64,000 nucleotides of DNA from assembly GCA_034521575.1 (NCBI GenBank), contig JAXHMJ010000003.1, positions 558,001 through 622,000 on the forward strand. The letters run 5' to 3'. This document shows, one piece after another, positions 19,288-27,878 of this stretch (positions within the stretch are counted from its first letter, which is position 1; every line of letters begins with the position of its first letter). The position numbers and the translations under genes were made by a program. A model generated the notes under the pieces. The model had not been told where the DNA came from. It saw nothing but the letters and a program-made list of their open reading frames with translations, and did not search any database. Source of the stretch: a candidate division KSB1 bacterium. Lineage in GTDB: Bacteria > Zhuqueibacterota > Zhuqueibacteria > Residuimicrobiales > Krinioviventaceae.

Positions 19288-20634
19288 TTACGGAAATTCC
19301 ACCCGCACCCGGGCTCCATCATGCGAAAGTGATAAAGAGGTTGTTTGCATGTTGTTATTATAAACGACCATGATCTGATAATCACCGAGAAATCCGCGGG
19401 TACGGAATGTTCCGTTATCCTCATCGGTCTGGCCGGATACCTGCGTCCACCATTCATCAAAAATCAGGCGCTGCCATGTTTTGGCCGCCGGTTTTTCGCT
19501 CCAATCCTGGCGCCAGAACCCTGCTTTTTCATTTACACCGGCGAATGAAAATTGCGGCATATTGCGCCAGTGACGACCGTCCCAGAATCCCCAGATGGTA
19601 AATCCTTGTACAGCAGGGTGACTGAAAAACAGAGTAAGAGCATTTTTCAGCGCCTCTGCCTGAAGGTCCTCGCCTCTGAATCCTTCCACGTCGTATTCTG
19701 TGATCTTGATTGGCAGACCGAATTCGGCATATTCGTTAAGCTTTGACCAGACCGCGGCAAGTGTAGTGGAATCGGTGCACTGCTCCACTGTCATGTGTCC
19801 CTGAATGCCGATACCGTCCAGAGACGTCTCCGGGTGGGCCAGGAGATAGCGGATCCACTTTTTAAAGCCGTTATGATACACGTCGTTCAGCACGGCCCAT
19901 TGATTCACATACATGTTCGTCTTCGGATTTAGTTCATGGGCTCGTTTGTACCAGTCGATCATAATGTCACGTCCGAATATATTGATAAAATCCCGGTGAT
20001 GCACCGGTTCATTGACAAAATCCCAGTCTATCAAATGTCCCCGGTACATATTCAGTGCCTCATCCACGTGCCGGTCGATTTCCCGTTTCAATATTTCCGG
20101 CTGCAGCCGCAGGTCGTGCAGATATTTGGGAGACCATTGCCAGCTGGGCCATAACACATTGGTGCCTCGCAGAGGGATGTCGTTGCGCTCCAGCCACGAA
20201 ATACACTGCCAGGTTTTCATACGTGTGAGTGTATTCACCGAGCCGTCATGATTATTCATCCCGGTCCATTTCATGCCGTTTTCAATGATCGCTTCATTGA
20301 AATTTTCCTGAAATATTTCGAGATAAGTTTGCATGTCCGGATCGGGTCCCTCGGGAGTAAATGCATTTGTAGCGCTTATGGCGCAGCCAAACGGAAAGGC
20401 GTGCTTTTGCATGCTGACGGTCACGTTTGCATCCGGGAGAGGGTTGCCGTCAGCATCAAAGACCCTGACCCCCAGTTCGGCTTTACGGATTTTGTTGATT
20501 CTTTCACGCGCCTGTTCCAGACCGGTCCAGGGTTCGGCGGCAAATAAAGTGACAACAGGAAAAACAAACAGCACTAAAAGCATGCGGTGTTTTATCAGAA
20601 ACATGATCGGCCTCGCAGTCTGGAGTTTATTCAT
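19288..20634 (-). CDS. GH10 endo-1,4-beta-xylanase (downstream copy)
   Basis: The 448-residue protein has a signal peptide (LLVLFVFPVVTLFAA), an N-terminal beta-domain of about 60 residues (GVRVFDADGNPLPDANV) and a GH10 barrel. Acid/base Glu209 is in WDFVNEPVHH and nucleophile Glu313 in IKITEYDVEG; WGFWDGRHW near 365 is also typical. GH10 enzymes cut the xylan backbone. Its ATG overlaps the stop of the upstream paralogue (TAATG), indicating translational coupling; an alternative start at 20604 has an AGG site and would still leave a signal peptide. It is clearly paralogous to the next gene. Confidence 0.95.
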   Translation of the reverse strand: MNKLQTARPIMFLIKHRMLLVLFVFPVVTLFAAEPWTGLEQARERINKIRKAELGVRVFDADGNPLPDANVTVSMQKHAFPFGCAISATNAFTPEGPDPDMQTYLEIFQENFNEAIIENGMKWTGMNNHDGSVNTLTRMKTWQCISWLERNDIPLRGTNVLWPSWQWSPKYLHDLRLQPEILKREIDRHVDEALNMYRGHLIDWDFVNEPVHHRDFINIFGRDIMIDWYKRAHELNPKTNMYVNQWAVLNDVYHNGFKKWIRYLLAHPETSLDGIGIQGHMTVEQCTDSTTLAAVWSKLNEYAEFGLPIKITEYDVEGFRGEDLQAEALKNALTLFFSHPAVQGFTIWGFWDGRHWRNMPQFSFAGVNEKAGFWRQDWSEKPAAKTWQRLIFDEWWTQVSGQTDEDNGTFRTRGFLGDYQIMVVYNNNMQTTSLSLSHDGARVRVEFP

Positions 20635-21944
20635 TATTGCAGTGTTATCACCACTGTTTGACCCTCACGGGTCAATTTCGCGGTGACAGTTTGGGATTGC
20701 TGTTTGTGCGCTGCTGTTATTTCGTATGACCCTAAAAATCCGCGGGTTTGAAATTCAGCCTCTGCTCCGCTTGTTTTACCGGATTCACGGGTCCACCATT
20801 CGTCAAAGATCAGACGTCGCCAGACTTTGGCCGCCCGTTTTTCCGTCCAGTCCTCACGCCAGAATCCGGCCTGTTCGCTCTTCCCGGTAAAGGAATGTTG
20901 TGGCATATTGCGCCAGTGTTTGCCGTCCCAGAATCCCCACAGGGTAAATCCTTCAACAGCCGGATGGCTGAAAAACAGGATGAGAGCGTTCTCAAGTGCC
21001 TGTGCCTGCACATCTTCTCCCTTGTACCCTTCCAGATCAAACTCGGTGATCTTGATGGGTAGGCCGAATTCCGCATAGGTGTTGAGTTTCTGCCAGATAG
21101 AGTTCTGCATGCCGGGTTGCAGATAAAACTCGACTTTGGAATGTCCCTGAATCCCGATACCGTCCAGAGAAGCGCGTTCGCTGGATGCCAGCAGTTCAAC
21201 CCATTTTAAAAAGCTTTTATGATACACATCATTAAACACCGCCCATTGATTGACATACATCGGGGTTTCCGGATCGAGTTGGTGCGCGCGGGCGTACCAG
21301 TCAATGACCACATCTTCGCCGAAAATATTGATAATATCCCGATGATGCGCCGGTTCATTGATCAAATCCCAGTCGGTTAGCCGTCCCTTGAACATATTCA
21401 CGGTTTCGTCAATGCGTTTATTGACCTCGGCGCGCAAAGCTTCAGGTTGGAGGCGAAGGTCATGGATAAAATCCGGACTGAACCTCCAGCTCGGCCATAA
21501 TCCGTTATGACCGCGCAGTTCGATGCCGTTTTCTTCCAGCCAGTAAGCGCATTGCCACATTTTGGCCCGTGAGACGGTATCCGGAGATCCGTCATTATGG
21601 GTCATGCCGTACCATTTCATAGCATTTTCCATGACCGCGCTGTTAAAGTTTTGTTTAAATTTTTCAAGATAGGTCCACATCTCGGGATTCGGTCCGTCAG
21701 GGGTAAAAGCCATCGTCGCGGCAATCGCACTGCCAAAGGGAAACGCATGCTCCTGCATCGTTACGTTAACCTCGGCTCCTTTTACGGGATTCCCTTCGCG
21801 GTCGATAACCTGGACCGTAAGATCAGCTTTACGTATCGTTTCGATCTGCTTTTTGGCATGCTCCAGTCCCTGCCAAGGATCGGCATAAAGAGCGGTTATA
21901 ATAAACAGGATCAGGAAAATAGAAAACACTTTTAAATGATGCAT
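20634..21944 (-). CDS. GH10 endo-1,4-beta-xylanase (upstream copy)
   Basis: The 436-residue protein mirrors its downstream neighbour: signal peptide (VFSIFLILFIITALYA), beta-domain with VTVQ-like strands (LTVQVIDREGNPVKGAEV), acid/base Glu197 (DLINEPAHH) and nucleophile Glu301 (KITEFDLEG). AGAGG lies before the ATG. Shared motifs such as MYVNQWAV, SLDGIGIQGH and EFGLPIKIT show a tandem duplication with substantial divergence. Products should be secreted and act on xylan together with the GH3 and GH51 enzymes. No sorting tail is present on either copy. Confidence 0.95.
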   Translation of the reverse strand: MHHLKVFSIFLILFIITALYADPWQGLEHAKKQIETIRKADLTVQVIDREGNPVKGAEVNVTMQEHAFPFGSAIAATMAFTPDGPNPEMWTYLEKFKQNFNSAVMENAMKWYGMTHNDGSPDTVSRAKMWQCAYWLEENGIELRGHNGLWPSWRFSPDFIHDLRLQPEALRAEVNKRIDETVNMFKGRLTDWDLINEPAHHRDIINIFGEDVVIDWYARAHQLDPETPMYVNQWAVFNDVYHKSFLKWVELLASSERASLDGIGIQGHSKVEFYLQPGMQNSIWQKLNTYAEFGLPIKITEFDLEGYKGEDVQAQALENALILFFSHPAVEGFTLWGFWDGKHWRNMPQHSFTGKSEQAGFWREDWTEKRAAKVWRRLIFDEWWTRESGKTSGAEAEFQTRGFLGSYEITAAHKQQSQTVTAKLTREGQTVVITLQ

Positions 21945-22125
21945 AATAGAAACCTCTGATGATTAAATGCTTGTTCCAAGGATGGTGATTTGAGGTACTG
22001 CGTTTTTTGTATCGAATGATAATTGGGGGTTGCATATCAAGATACCAACAGTTGGTTGAACACAGGTTACCTTTATAATACCCGTGAATCCACTTTTACC
22101 CTGACAATGAATCGAGAGATGAGCT

Positions 22126-22385
22126 TTACACAGCAATTGTATAGTTTGTTAATTGCTCGCGATAGGATTCAAGTCCTGCCCATTTGGGTTTCTACGGTTT
22201 TGACGGAAATATCATGAATTGGTGATTTCATTATATGCTAAATGCTCATAGCGGTTCATATAGAATATGAGGTGATGGCGTTCGGGCAGGGATTCAAAGG
22301 CTTGGTCAAGTGTGTTAGAGAGTGCTTTTCCTTCAAATATTATATCCGGTGAATGCGCCGACAGTTGTGTGACCGGATTATAGTT
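22126..22385 (-). pseudogene. decayed ECF sigma-70 factor (region 4) remnant
   Basis: On the - strand the frame entered at 22385 reads NPVTQLSAHSPDIIFEGK, then ALSNTLDQAFESLPERHH, LIFYMNRYEHLAYNEI. After one frame slip it continues DISVKTVETQMGR and, after another, LESYREQLTNY to a stop at 22126-22128. This is the region-4 helix-turn-helix (LPER...F...R.EGL.Y.EIA...DISVKTVE.QMGRAL) of FecI-like ECF sigma factors common in Bacteroidota and relatives. Region 2 is missing and at least two frame breaks are present, so it is non-functional here. Confidence 0.75.
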
Positions 22386-22947
22386 TCAAGTCTTCTGTCT
22401 TTTGTCTGCACAGTACCTTAAGAGCCTTGGTTTGTAAAAGTATTTCTGGATATGCCGGACCTGTTGGGATTGTGGTCGCATTGTTAAAAAGGGCGGTCAA
22501 TAGACCGCGTTATTTTTCATGTGCTGATCGTATGGGCTATCGATCCCGGTCGGGAGCTGTTCGGAGACATCAGATTCCGAGACCTTGGTCACGCAGCCTG
22601 TCCTGAGATTTTCATTTTTTTAATTTCTGTCAATTTTTTTAATATTAGGTTATTAACCTGCCTTGACAGGGGCAGAGCCCCTGCATGATCCGTTCAACTG
22701 ATTTCCGTCATCCATCTCGTCCCTGGCCTCCGGCCGGGGACGTATGTGGTCCTTGCGCTTGGGGATTATTAATCCTGTGATCGGACATATCGATTCCGGT
22801 CGTGGGCTGTGTTGGGACATTGATATCCGGTGCGGAGGAGTATTGTTACCATCTGCTGGCGGTTTGAGGAGAAAAAACGGCTGTTTTACAATCTGAGTTC
22901 AATGTCCTTGTCCGTATTATTGAATTTCAGGACAGCCTGTTTGTTGA
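22386..22947. other. gene-free region with hairpins and a diverged direct repeat
   Basis: No supported ORF. It holds a terminator-like hairpin GCGGTC-AATA-GACCGC (22493-22508) before TTATTTTT, a CAGGGGC-AGA-GCCCCTG hairpin (22667-22683), a CCCTGGCC-TCC-GGCCGGGG hairpin (about 22721-22739), and two diverged copies of a roughly 45-base unit (22538-22582 and 22788-22835; shared core TATCGAT-CCGGTCG). This may be a decayed repeat element. Confidence 0.45.
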
Positions 22948-23214
22948 TCATTCCGTCTCTTGCGCAATGCGATTACATTCAATCTCATAGTCGGCGATAA
23001 GAGAGCTGATTTCATCATGGAAAGCATTTTGATGGGATAGAATTTTCTCCATTCTGCCCGCAAATTCTTTCTGGTCAAGTTTATCATCTAAAACAAGCCA
23101 GAATTCTGATAGCTTTTCTATGTTATTTGTGGAATAGTGTTCCATTTCTTTAAGCTGAGAAATTATATCTCTTGATTCTTCCAGTATACTTTTTTCTTTG
23201 GATGGGTCTGTCAT
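22948..23214 (-). CDS. small coiled-coil protein, function unknown
   Basis: The 88-residue acidic protein begins with an ATG eight bases after AGGAG, which supports translation. It is helical and charged throughout (EESRDIISQLKEMEHY, DDKLDQKEFAGRMEKILS), with no signal peptide or membrane segment. It stands alone between a repeat-rich spacer and a glycosidase gene. I do not recognise a family. Confidence 0.6.
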   Translation of the reverse strand: MTDPSKEKSILEESRDIISQLKEMEHYSTNNIEKLSEFWLVLDDKLDQKEFAGRMEKILSHQNAFHDEISSLIADYEIECNRIAQETE

Positions 23215-23334
23215 ATTGTTCTCCTGCTAATGGTGAGCAAGCAAATGCTGCATCTCATATGGATTCAAAAACCAGAGAGTATGCAGTTTATGACGAGTAT
23301 TTAAAAGAAGTTATTCAAAATTAATACGAATATC

Positions 23335-23466
23335 AATGAAAATATCATTTTTCTGTTGCGGCGGGATGTTTTTACCGGTTATGAGCGCAAAGACATCCGT
23401 GTCGATAGCCTGGCTCAGGCGCCTGTCCATGATTTTCTGCTTTTGAATGTCGATAAAATTTATTAC
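23335..23466 (+). pseudogene. possible 3' remnant of a secreted-protein gene
   Basis: A + frame without a start reads NENIIFLLRRDVFTGYERK, DIRVDSLAQAPVHDFLLLNVD and stops after KIYYY. The composition is protein-like, but no family can be named. It lies just before the glycosidase gene in an area with other gene remnants. Confidence 0.25.
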
Positions 23467-23548
23467 TATTAAAATCATCAACCCGCCTCACGCTGTATTC
23501 GGACACTATGAAACGCTGTTGCAAACACGAGGTCAAACCAGGAAAAAC

Positions 23549-24997
23549 ATGACATGTGTACTGGTTTTAGGATTGGCAGTTCTCAGACTCGCCGCCGCTC
23601 CGCTGGCCCTGCATCCCGAGAATCCGCATTATTTCATCTATAACGGTGAACCCACGGTGCTCATCACCTCGGCGGAACATTACGGCGCGGTATTGAATGC
23701 GGATTTTGACTATGATCTCTATCTGAACACGCTCCACAATGACGGCATGAATTATACGCGACTATTCACCGGCTCGTATGTGGAAATCCCGGGCAGTTTC
23801 GGCATCGGGAACAACACGCTGGCGCCGGACACGGGCCGGTTTCTGGCGCCCTGGAAGCGGGTGGCGGAACCCGGACTGTACGCCGGTGAAAAAAAGTTTG
23901 ATCTTTCGCAATGGAATCCGGATTATTTCCGGCGCTTGCGAGCGTTTGTGGCGCGTGCGCAGGAACTGGGGATATTGGTCGAAGTGACTCTGTTCTGTTC
24001 CACCTATCAGGACGCTTACTGGGAGCGCAATCCGTTCAATCCGGGCAACAATATTAATGATATTCCCCCGGATTTGCAGCGGAAAAAATCCAATACGCTA
24101 AAAAACGGCGCCCTGACCGGCTTTCAGAAACAACTGGTGCAAAAGATCGTCACGGAACTGAACGAATTCGACAATGTGTTTTACGAAATCCAGAACGAAC
24201 CGTGGGCGGATGATCCGGTCAGGGTGATGCGCACGCTGCGCTCACTCGATCCGCGGCCTGGAGAGGGCGACTGGTTCAAATGGGCGGAACGAGCTTCGGA
24301 TGCTATTCTTGAATGGCAGAACGTCATGGCGCGAACCATTGTAGAAACCGAAAAGTCCCTGCCCCAACAGCATCTGATTGCGCAAAACTATACCAATTTC
24401 AAACATTCCATTGCGCATGTGGATGAGCAGATTTCGATCATCAATTTCCATTATGCCTGGCCGCAGGCGGTGTGGATGAATATGGCCTGGGAGCGGCCGA
24501 TCGGATTTGACGAATCCGGATTTGCCGGCAGTTCGGACACCACCTATCTGCGTCAGGCCTGGCAGTTCATGTTGGCCGGCGGCGCGCTGTTTAACAATCT
24601 GGATTACTCGTTTTTTGTCGGCGCCGAGGCCGGCAGCGGCGACAACGATGCGCCCGGCGGCGGCAGTCCCCGGCTGCGCCGGCAGCTCGCTGTTCTGCGC
24701 AAGTTTATTCATTCATTCGATTTTATCCGGATGCAACCGGATCATGAGGCGGTGGTTCATGCGCCCGGTTTGCAGTGGCAGGGTATCTCGGAACCGGGAA
24801 AACAGTACGCTGTTATTTTCACCGGTGTGGGCAATGACTGGATCAAGCTGGATTTGTCCGAAGGGGAGTATCACTATGATTTTGTCTCCCCGTTCACCGG
24901 CAAAGTGCTGAAAAGCGGGATAGAGAAATTCGCATCCCGGACCAGGCTGATGCTGCCGGAATTTGCGCATATGGTTGCTTTACGGATAAAAAAATAG
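23549..24997 (+). CDS. clan GH-A (GH5/cellulase-like) secreted glycosidase
   Basis: The ATG at 23549 follows CAGGAAAA and opens a signal peptide (VLVLGLAVLRLAAA); the longer frame from 23447 has no site. The 482-residue protein is a (beta/alpha)8 barrel with acid/base Glu217 in FYEIQNEPWADD and candidate nucleophile Glu322 in GFDESGFAG. The C-terminal 100 residues form a small beta-domain (GKQYAVIFTGV, YHYDFVSPFTG). The motifs fit clan GH-A, near GH5 or unassigned cellulase-like families; the substrate is open. Codon use here is richer in GC than its surroundings. It is convergent with the FAD lipoprotein gene. Confidence 0.78.
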   Translation: MTCVLVLGLAVLRLAAAPLALHPENPHYFIYNGEPTVLITSAEHYGAVLNADFDYDLYLNTLHNDGMNYTRLFTGSYVEIPGSFGIGNNTLAPDTGRFLAPWKRVAEPGLYAGEKKFDLSQWNPDYFRRLRAFVARAQELGILVEVTLFCSTYQDAYWERNPFNPGNNINDIPPDLQRKKSNTLKNGALTGFQKQLVQKIVTELNEFDNVFYEIQNEPWADDPVRVMRTLRSLDPRPGEGDWFKWAERASDAILEWQNVMARTIVETEKSLPQQHLIAQNYTNFKHSIAHVDEQISIINFHYAWPQAVWMNMAWERPIGFDESGFAGSSDTTYLRQAWQFMLAGGALFNNLDYSFFVGAEAGSGDNDAPGGGSPRLRRQLAVLRKFIHSFDFIRMQPDHEAVVHAPGLQWQGISEPGKQYAVIFTGVGNDWIKLDLSEGEYHYDFVSPFTGKVLKSGIEKFASRTRLMLPEFAHMVALRIKK

Positions 24998-25042
24998 GGG
25001 GGGAGTGAATCGGAAAAGCCAAAATTATACCCTCAGCAAAAA

Positions 25043-25065
25043 CGGCCCGGATGTTCTCCGGGCCG
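25043..25065. terminator. hairpin between convergent genes
   Basis: CGGCCCGGA (25043-25051) pairs with TCCGGGCCG (25057-25065) around a 5-base loop, between the stops of the glycosidase (+) and the FAD protein (-). AAAA precedes it, giving a short U run for the - strand. Confidence 0.6.
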
Positions 25066-25109
25066 ATCAACTCTTTGTTTTGCCGTCGGATGGCCCTGAA
25101 TCATACATT

Positions 25110-26771
25110 CTATAGTCTCTGCTGCAGAATCTGACCGTATTCCAAAAGAACATTTTTGATCTCTGCATACAGCAGGTCATGAACAGGCATGTCTTTTTCA
25201 ACCGCCAGCGCTGCAACTGCGCCTGCGCTTTGCCCCAGAATCATAAACACGGGTTCCATACGGATGGAACCGAATGCGATGTGTGAACTGGATACCGCCA
25301 CCGGGACCAGCAGGTTGCTGCATTCCTGTTTTTTCGGTAAAATGGAGCCCAGGGCGATCTGATAGGGGGTTTTGGGATGTACACCGATATCGCCTTCGTT
25401 CTGCACATAGCCATCCCCGGTGATATAGCGCTGCACATTGTGCGAATCCATGGTATAAGAGCCCATACCGATGGATTCCTGCACCTGGCTTTTCCCGATG
25501 ATTTCGTGTTCGGTCATGACAAACCCGCCGATCATGCGCCGGGCTTCACGGATATACGACTGATGCGGCCAGTGGCCGTTGTCCTGAAACTCATCTTTGG
25601 CCAGTCCCCATTTCTGCATTTCCGTCCGGGTTTTCTCCGGTACGCGGGGATCGTTGGCAATGAAATACAGCAGTCCTTTTTGATAGGTCTCGTGTTCTTT
25701 GATGATCTCTCTGCGCCGTTCATACGAGGCTTCCGGATAGTCGTAATTCATACCGATATTGTCAAAACTGAACGGACCGTGGTTGTTGACATCTGTTTTC
25801 AGATTGGGGATGGGATCGAATTTATGAAATGTACTGCGCCAGCCGGCATCATAAATCCTCAGCAGCAGCTCGTATTGCGATGCATCATAACCTTTGGGCT
25901 TTTTGAACGGGACCCGGTTTTCTTCCACTTTTGTGAGGCAGGTTCTGAAGCAATAGGCCTGAACCCTGTCATCGCCCTCTCCGTTTTCTCCGGGATCCTC
26001 GGTTGATATCCGCGGCAGCATGCCGCTGTTCGGATCGCCGGGGTTGATATACGGACTGATGTTCATATTGCCGAAATTATGTCCATGATGAAAAACGCTT
26101 TTCTGTACGCCGTTCCATTTTTCATCATAGGTTGCATTGGATTCGCGCCCCACCGTATAGCTCACACCGGCGGCTGCCATCAGATCGCCTTCATAGGTGG
26201 CATCGATAAACAGCTTGCCTTTATAGATGTTGCCGCTGAGTGTGATGATGGAATCGATGCGTCCGTCTGTCATCCGGACGCCGGTTTCGCGGTCCAGCCA
26301 TTCATCACGAATAACGGTGATATCGTTTTCTCTGACAAAGTCCTCAAACACCGATTCAGCCGCATGCGGTTCAAATATCCACATGGTGCGCTGACTGCCG
26401 TCAATCGCGGGCGTACCCTGTCCCACATTGCCGTAATTCTCTTTATTCTGCCAGGTCCATGCATCCGGATTCTGATAATGATTGTAAATGCGCTGATAAA
26501 ATTCACGCGAAAGTCCCCCGATCACACTCTTGTCCCCGGTATCGGTAAATCCCAGTCCCGAAGACGACAAGCCGCCCAGATGCTTGTCCGGGGATACCAT
26601 GATCACCGATCGGCCCATTTGGGTGACCTGTACGGCTGTGGTCACGGCTCCGGATGTGCCGCCGTAAACAATGACATCAGCGCTCCTGGTTTCCGGCGTA
26701 TCTGTTTCCTGCTGACACATGACGAATAAACCGATGACCAACAGTATAACTGCAAGTGCTGTCCGCTTCAT
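25110..26771 (-). CDS. FAD-dependent oxidoreductase, probable lipoprotein
   Basis: The start at 26771 follows GGGAGCGAAG and leaves a lipoprotein-type signal (VIGLFVMCQQ). The 553-residue product belongs to the FAD_oxidored family: DVIVYGGTSGAVTTAVQ dinucleotide motif near residue 35, GGLSSSGLGFTDTG near 70, FIDATYEGDLMAAAG near 200, SYIREARRMIGG near 430 and a C-terminal IRMEPVFMILGQSAG. The family oxidises unknown, often sugar-related, substrates and is abundant in polysaccharide-degrading planctomycetes and FCB bacteria. A Tat-exported relative occurs at 50603-52063. It is divergent from the ThuA gene. Confidence 0.85.
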   Translation of the reverse strand: MKRTALAVILLVIGLFVMCQQETDTPETRSADVIVYGGTSGAVTTAVQVTQMGRSVIMVSPDKHLGGLSSSGLGFTDTGDKSVIGGLSREFYQRIYNHYQNPDAWTWQNKENYGNVGQGTPAIDGSQRTMWIFEPHAAESVFEDFVRENDITVIRDEWLDRETGVRMTDGRIDSIITLSGNIYKGKLFIDATYEGDLMAAAGVSYTVGRESNATYDEKWNGVQKSVFHHGHNFGNMNISPYINPGDPNSGMLPRISTEDPGENGEGDDRVQAYCFRTCLTKVEENRVPFKKPKGYDASQYELLLRIYDAGWRSTFHKFDPIPNLKTDVNNHGPFSFDNIGMNYDYPEASYERRREIIKEHETYQKGLLYFIANDPRVPEKTRTEMQKWGLAKDEFQDNGHWPHQSYIREARRMIGGFVMTEHEIIGKSQVQESIGMGSYTMDSHNVQRYITGDGYVQNEGDIGVHPKTPYQIALGSILPKKQECSNLLVPVAVSSSHIAFGSIRMEPVFMILGQSAGAVAALAVEKDMPVHDLLYAEIKNVLLEYGQILQQRL

Positions 26772-26950
26772 CTCTTCGCTCCCTGTTGATATTGTTTTAA
26801 ATTTTATGAACATAGCCATTTCAAACCCTGAATGCAAGAAATTTTAAACCCTATTATAAAAACCCACATTGTCTTTGTTCGTTTGTCTTTTTCTTCTTAC
26901 TACTTACTATGCTGAAATTTACTTGATAGACTTTTATTATATTTGATTTC

Positions 26951-26979
26951 TTGACAATCGCAAATTTATTTTGTATAAT
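26951..26979 (+). promoter_or_regulatory. consensus sigma-70 promoter for thuA-like gene
   Basis: TTGACA (26951-26956) and TATAAT (26974-26979) match both consensus hexamers exactly with an optimal 17-base spacer. Start of transcription would be near 26986, about 28 bases before the ATG at 27014. Confidence 0.8.
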
Positions 26980-27013
26980 TGTAAAAACATTTCATTTAAA
27001 CGTTTCAATTATT

Positions 27014-27523
27014 ATGATTCGAACAATAATTCTTGGCATGGCTTTATTATACTTTTGCCGTCCGCTTTTATCCGATTCATTAAGCGTGCTGCTGATAACC
27101 GGACGCAACAACCACGACTGGCAGTCGACAACACCGGTTCTTGAAAAACTCTACAACGACCATCCCCGATTCACAATCGACAAAACCCTGCGTTCTGATG
27201 ACCTGAATCACCGGCAATTGTCACAGTATCATGTTGTGCTAAGCACCTGGTCAGCCTGGCCGGATGTAAACGGACGGCAGTGGGGTCGTGAGGCGGAACA
27301 GGCGCTGCTTGATTTTGTGCGCCGTGGTAATGGTTTTGTGCTCTTTCATTCCGCCGGTGCTACATTTCATGACTGGCCGGAGTATCAGCAGCTAATCGGG
27401 GCCATCTGGGATAAAGGCAAAACCGGTCACGGCAAGCGCCACTGCTTCAAAGTCTGTATCAACCGGTCCGGCCATCCGGTGACTGCCGGTATGAGCGGTT
27501 TTTGGATTTATGATGCAAATTAG
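27014..27523 (+). CDS. ThuA-like protein, C-terminally truncated
   Basis: The 169-residue product has a signal peptide ([16 protein letters not shown]) and the glutamine-amidotransferase-like ThuA fold: [50 protein letters not shown] and [14 protein letters not shown]. ThuA proteins are linked to sugar utilisation. Full-length relatives continue about 80-100 residues beyond FWIYDE; here the frame stops directly after DAN, where homology to a Gfo/Idh/MocA enzyme begins. So the 3' end has been lost by deletion and the protein is probably not functional. Confidence 0.7.
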   Translation: MIRTIILGMALLYFCRPLLSDSLSVLLITGRNNHDWQSTTPVLEKLYNDHPRFTIDKTLRSDDLNHRQLSQYHVVLSTWSAWPDVNGRQWGREAEQALLDFVRRGNGFVLFHSAGATFHDWPEYQQLIGAIWDKGKTGHGKRHCFKVCINRSGHPVTAGMSGFWIYDAN

Positions 27524-27532
27524 AATTGACGT

Positions 27533-27773
27533 TCGGATTATGCCGATTTCCGTGAACTCCTGGCGTCCGGATGTGCTGCATGCGGTGCATATTTCCACGC
27601 CGGATCACTGGCATGTGCCGATTTCTCTAACTGCGGCGCGCGCCTGCAAAGACATGTATATGGAAAACCCCCTGGGCATCAGTATTGAACAGTGTCTGGC
27701 GGCGCGCGAGATCTTGGAAAAGTATAAAATTGTGAACGTCCACATTTATTTTGCTTTTTATTTTTCAAATTAA
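27533..27773 (+). pseudogene. internal fragment of a Gfo/Idh/MocA oxidoreductase
   Basis: The DNA encodes [10 protein letters not shown], then after a frame slip [20 protein letters not shown] and [32 protein letters not shown]. This is the segment around the catalytic EKP motif, here ENP, of the oxidoreductase family. The Rossmann N-terminus and the whole C-terminal domain are missing. It abuts the truncated ThuA gene, so a deletion of the intervening DNA likely joined two neighbouring catabolic genes. Confidence 0.75.
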
Positions 27774-27878
27774 TATATATTTATTATATTGCTACCGAAT
27801 TATAAATATTGATATGCATCGTAAATAAAATCATTTCACGCTTTACAAACCATATGATTAAACGTGGAGGACTATTGA

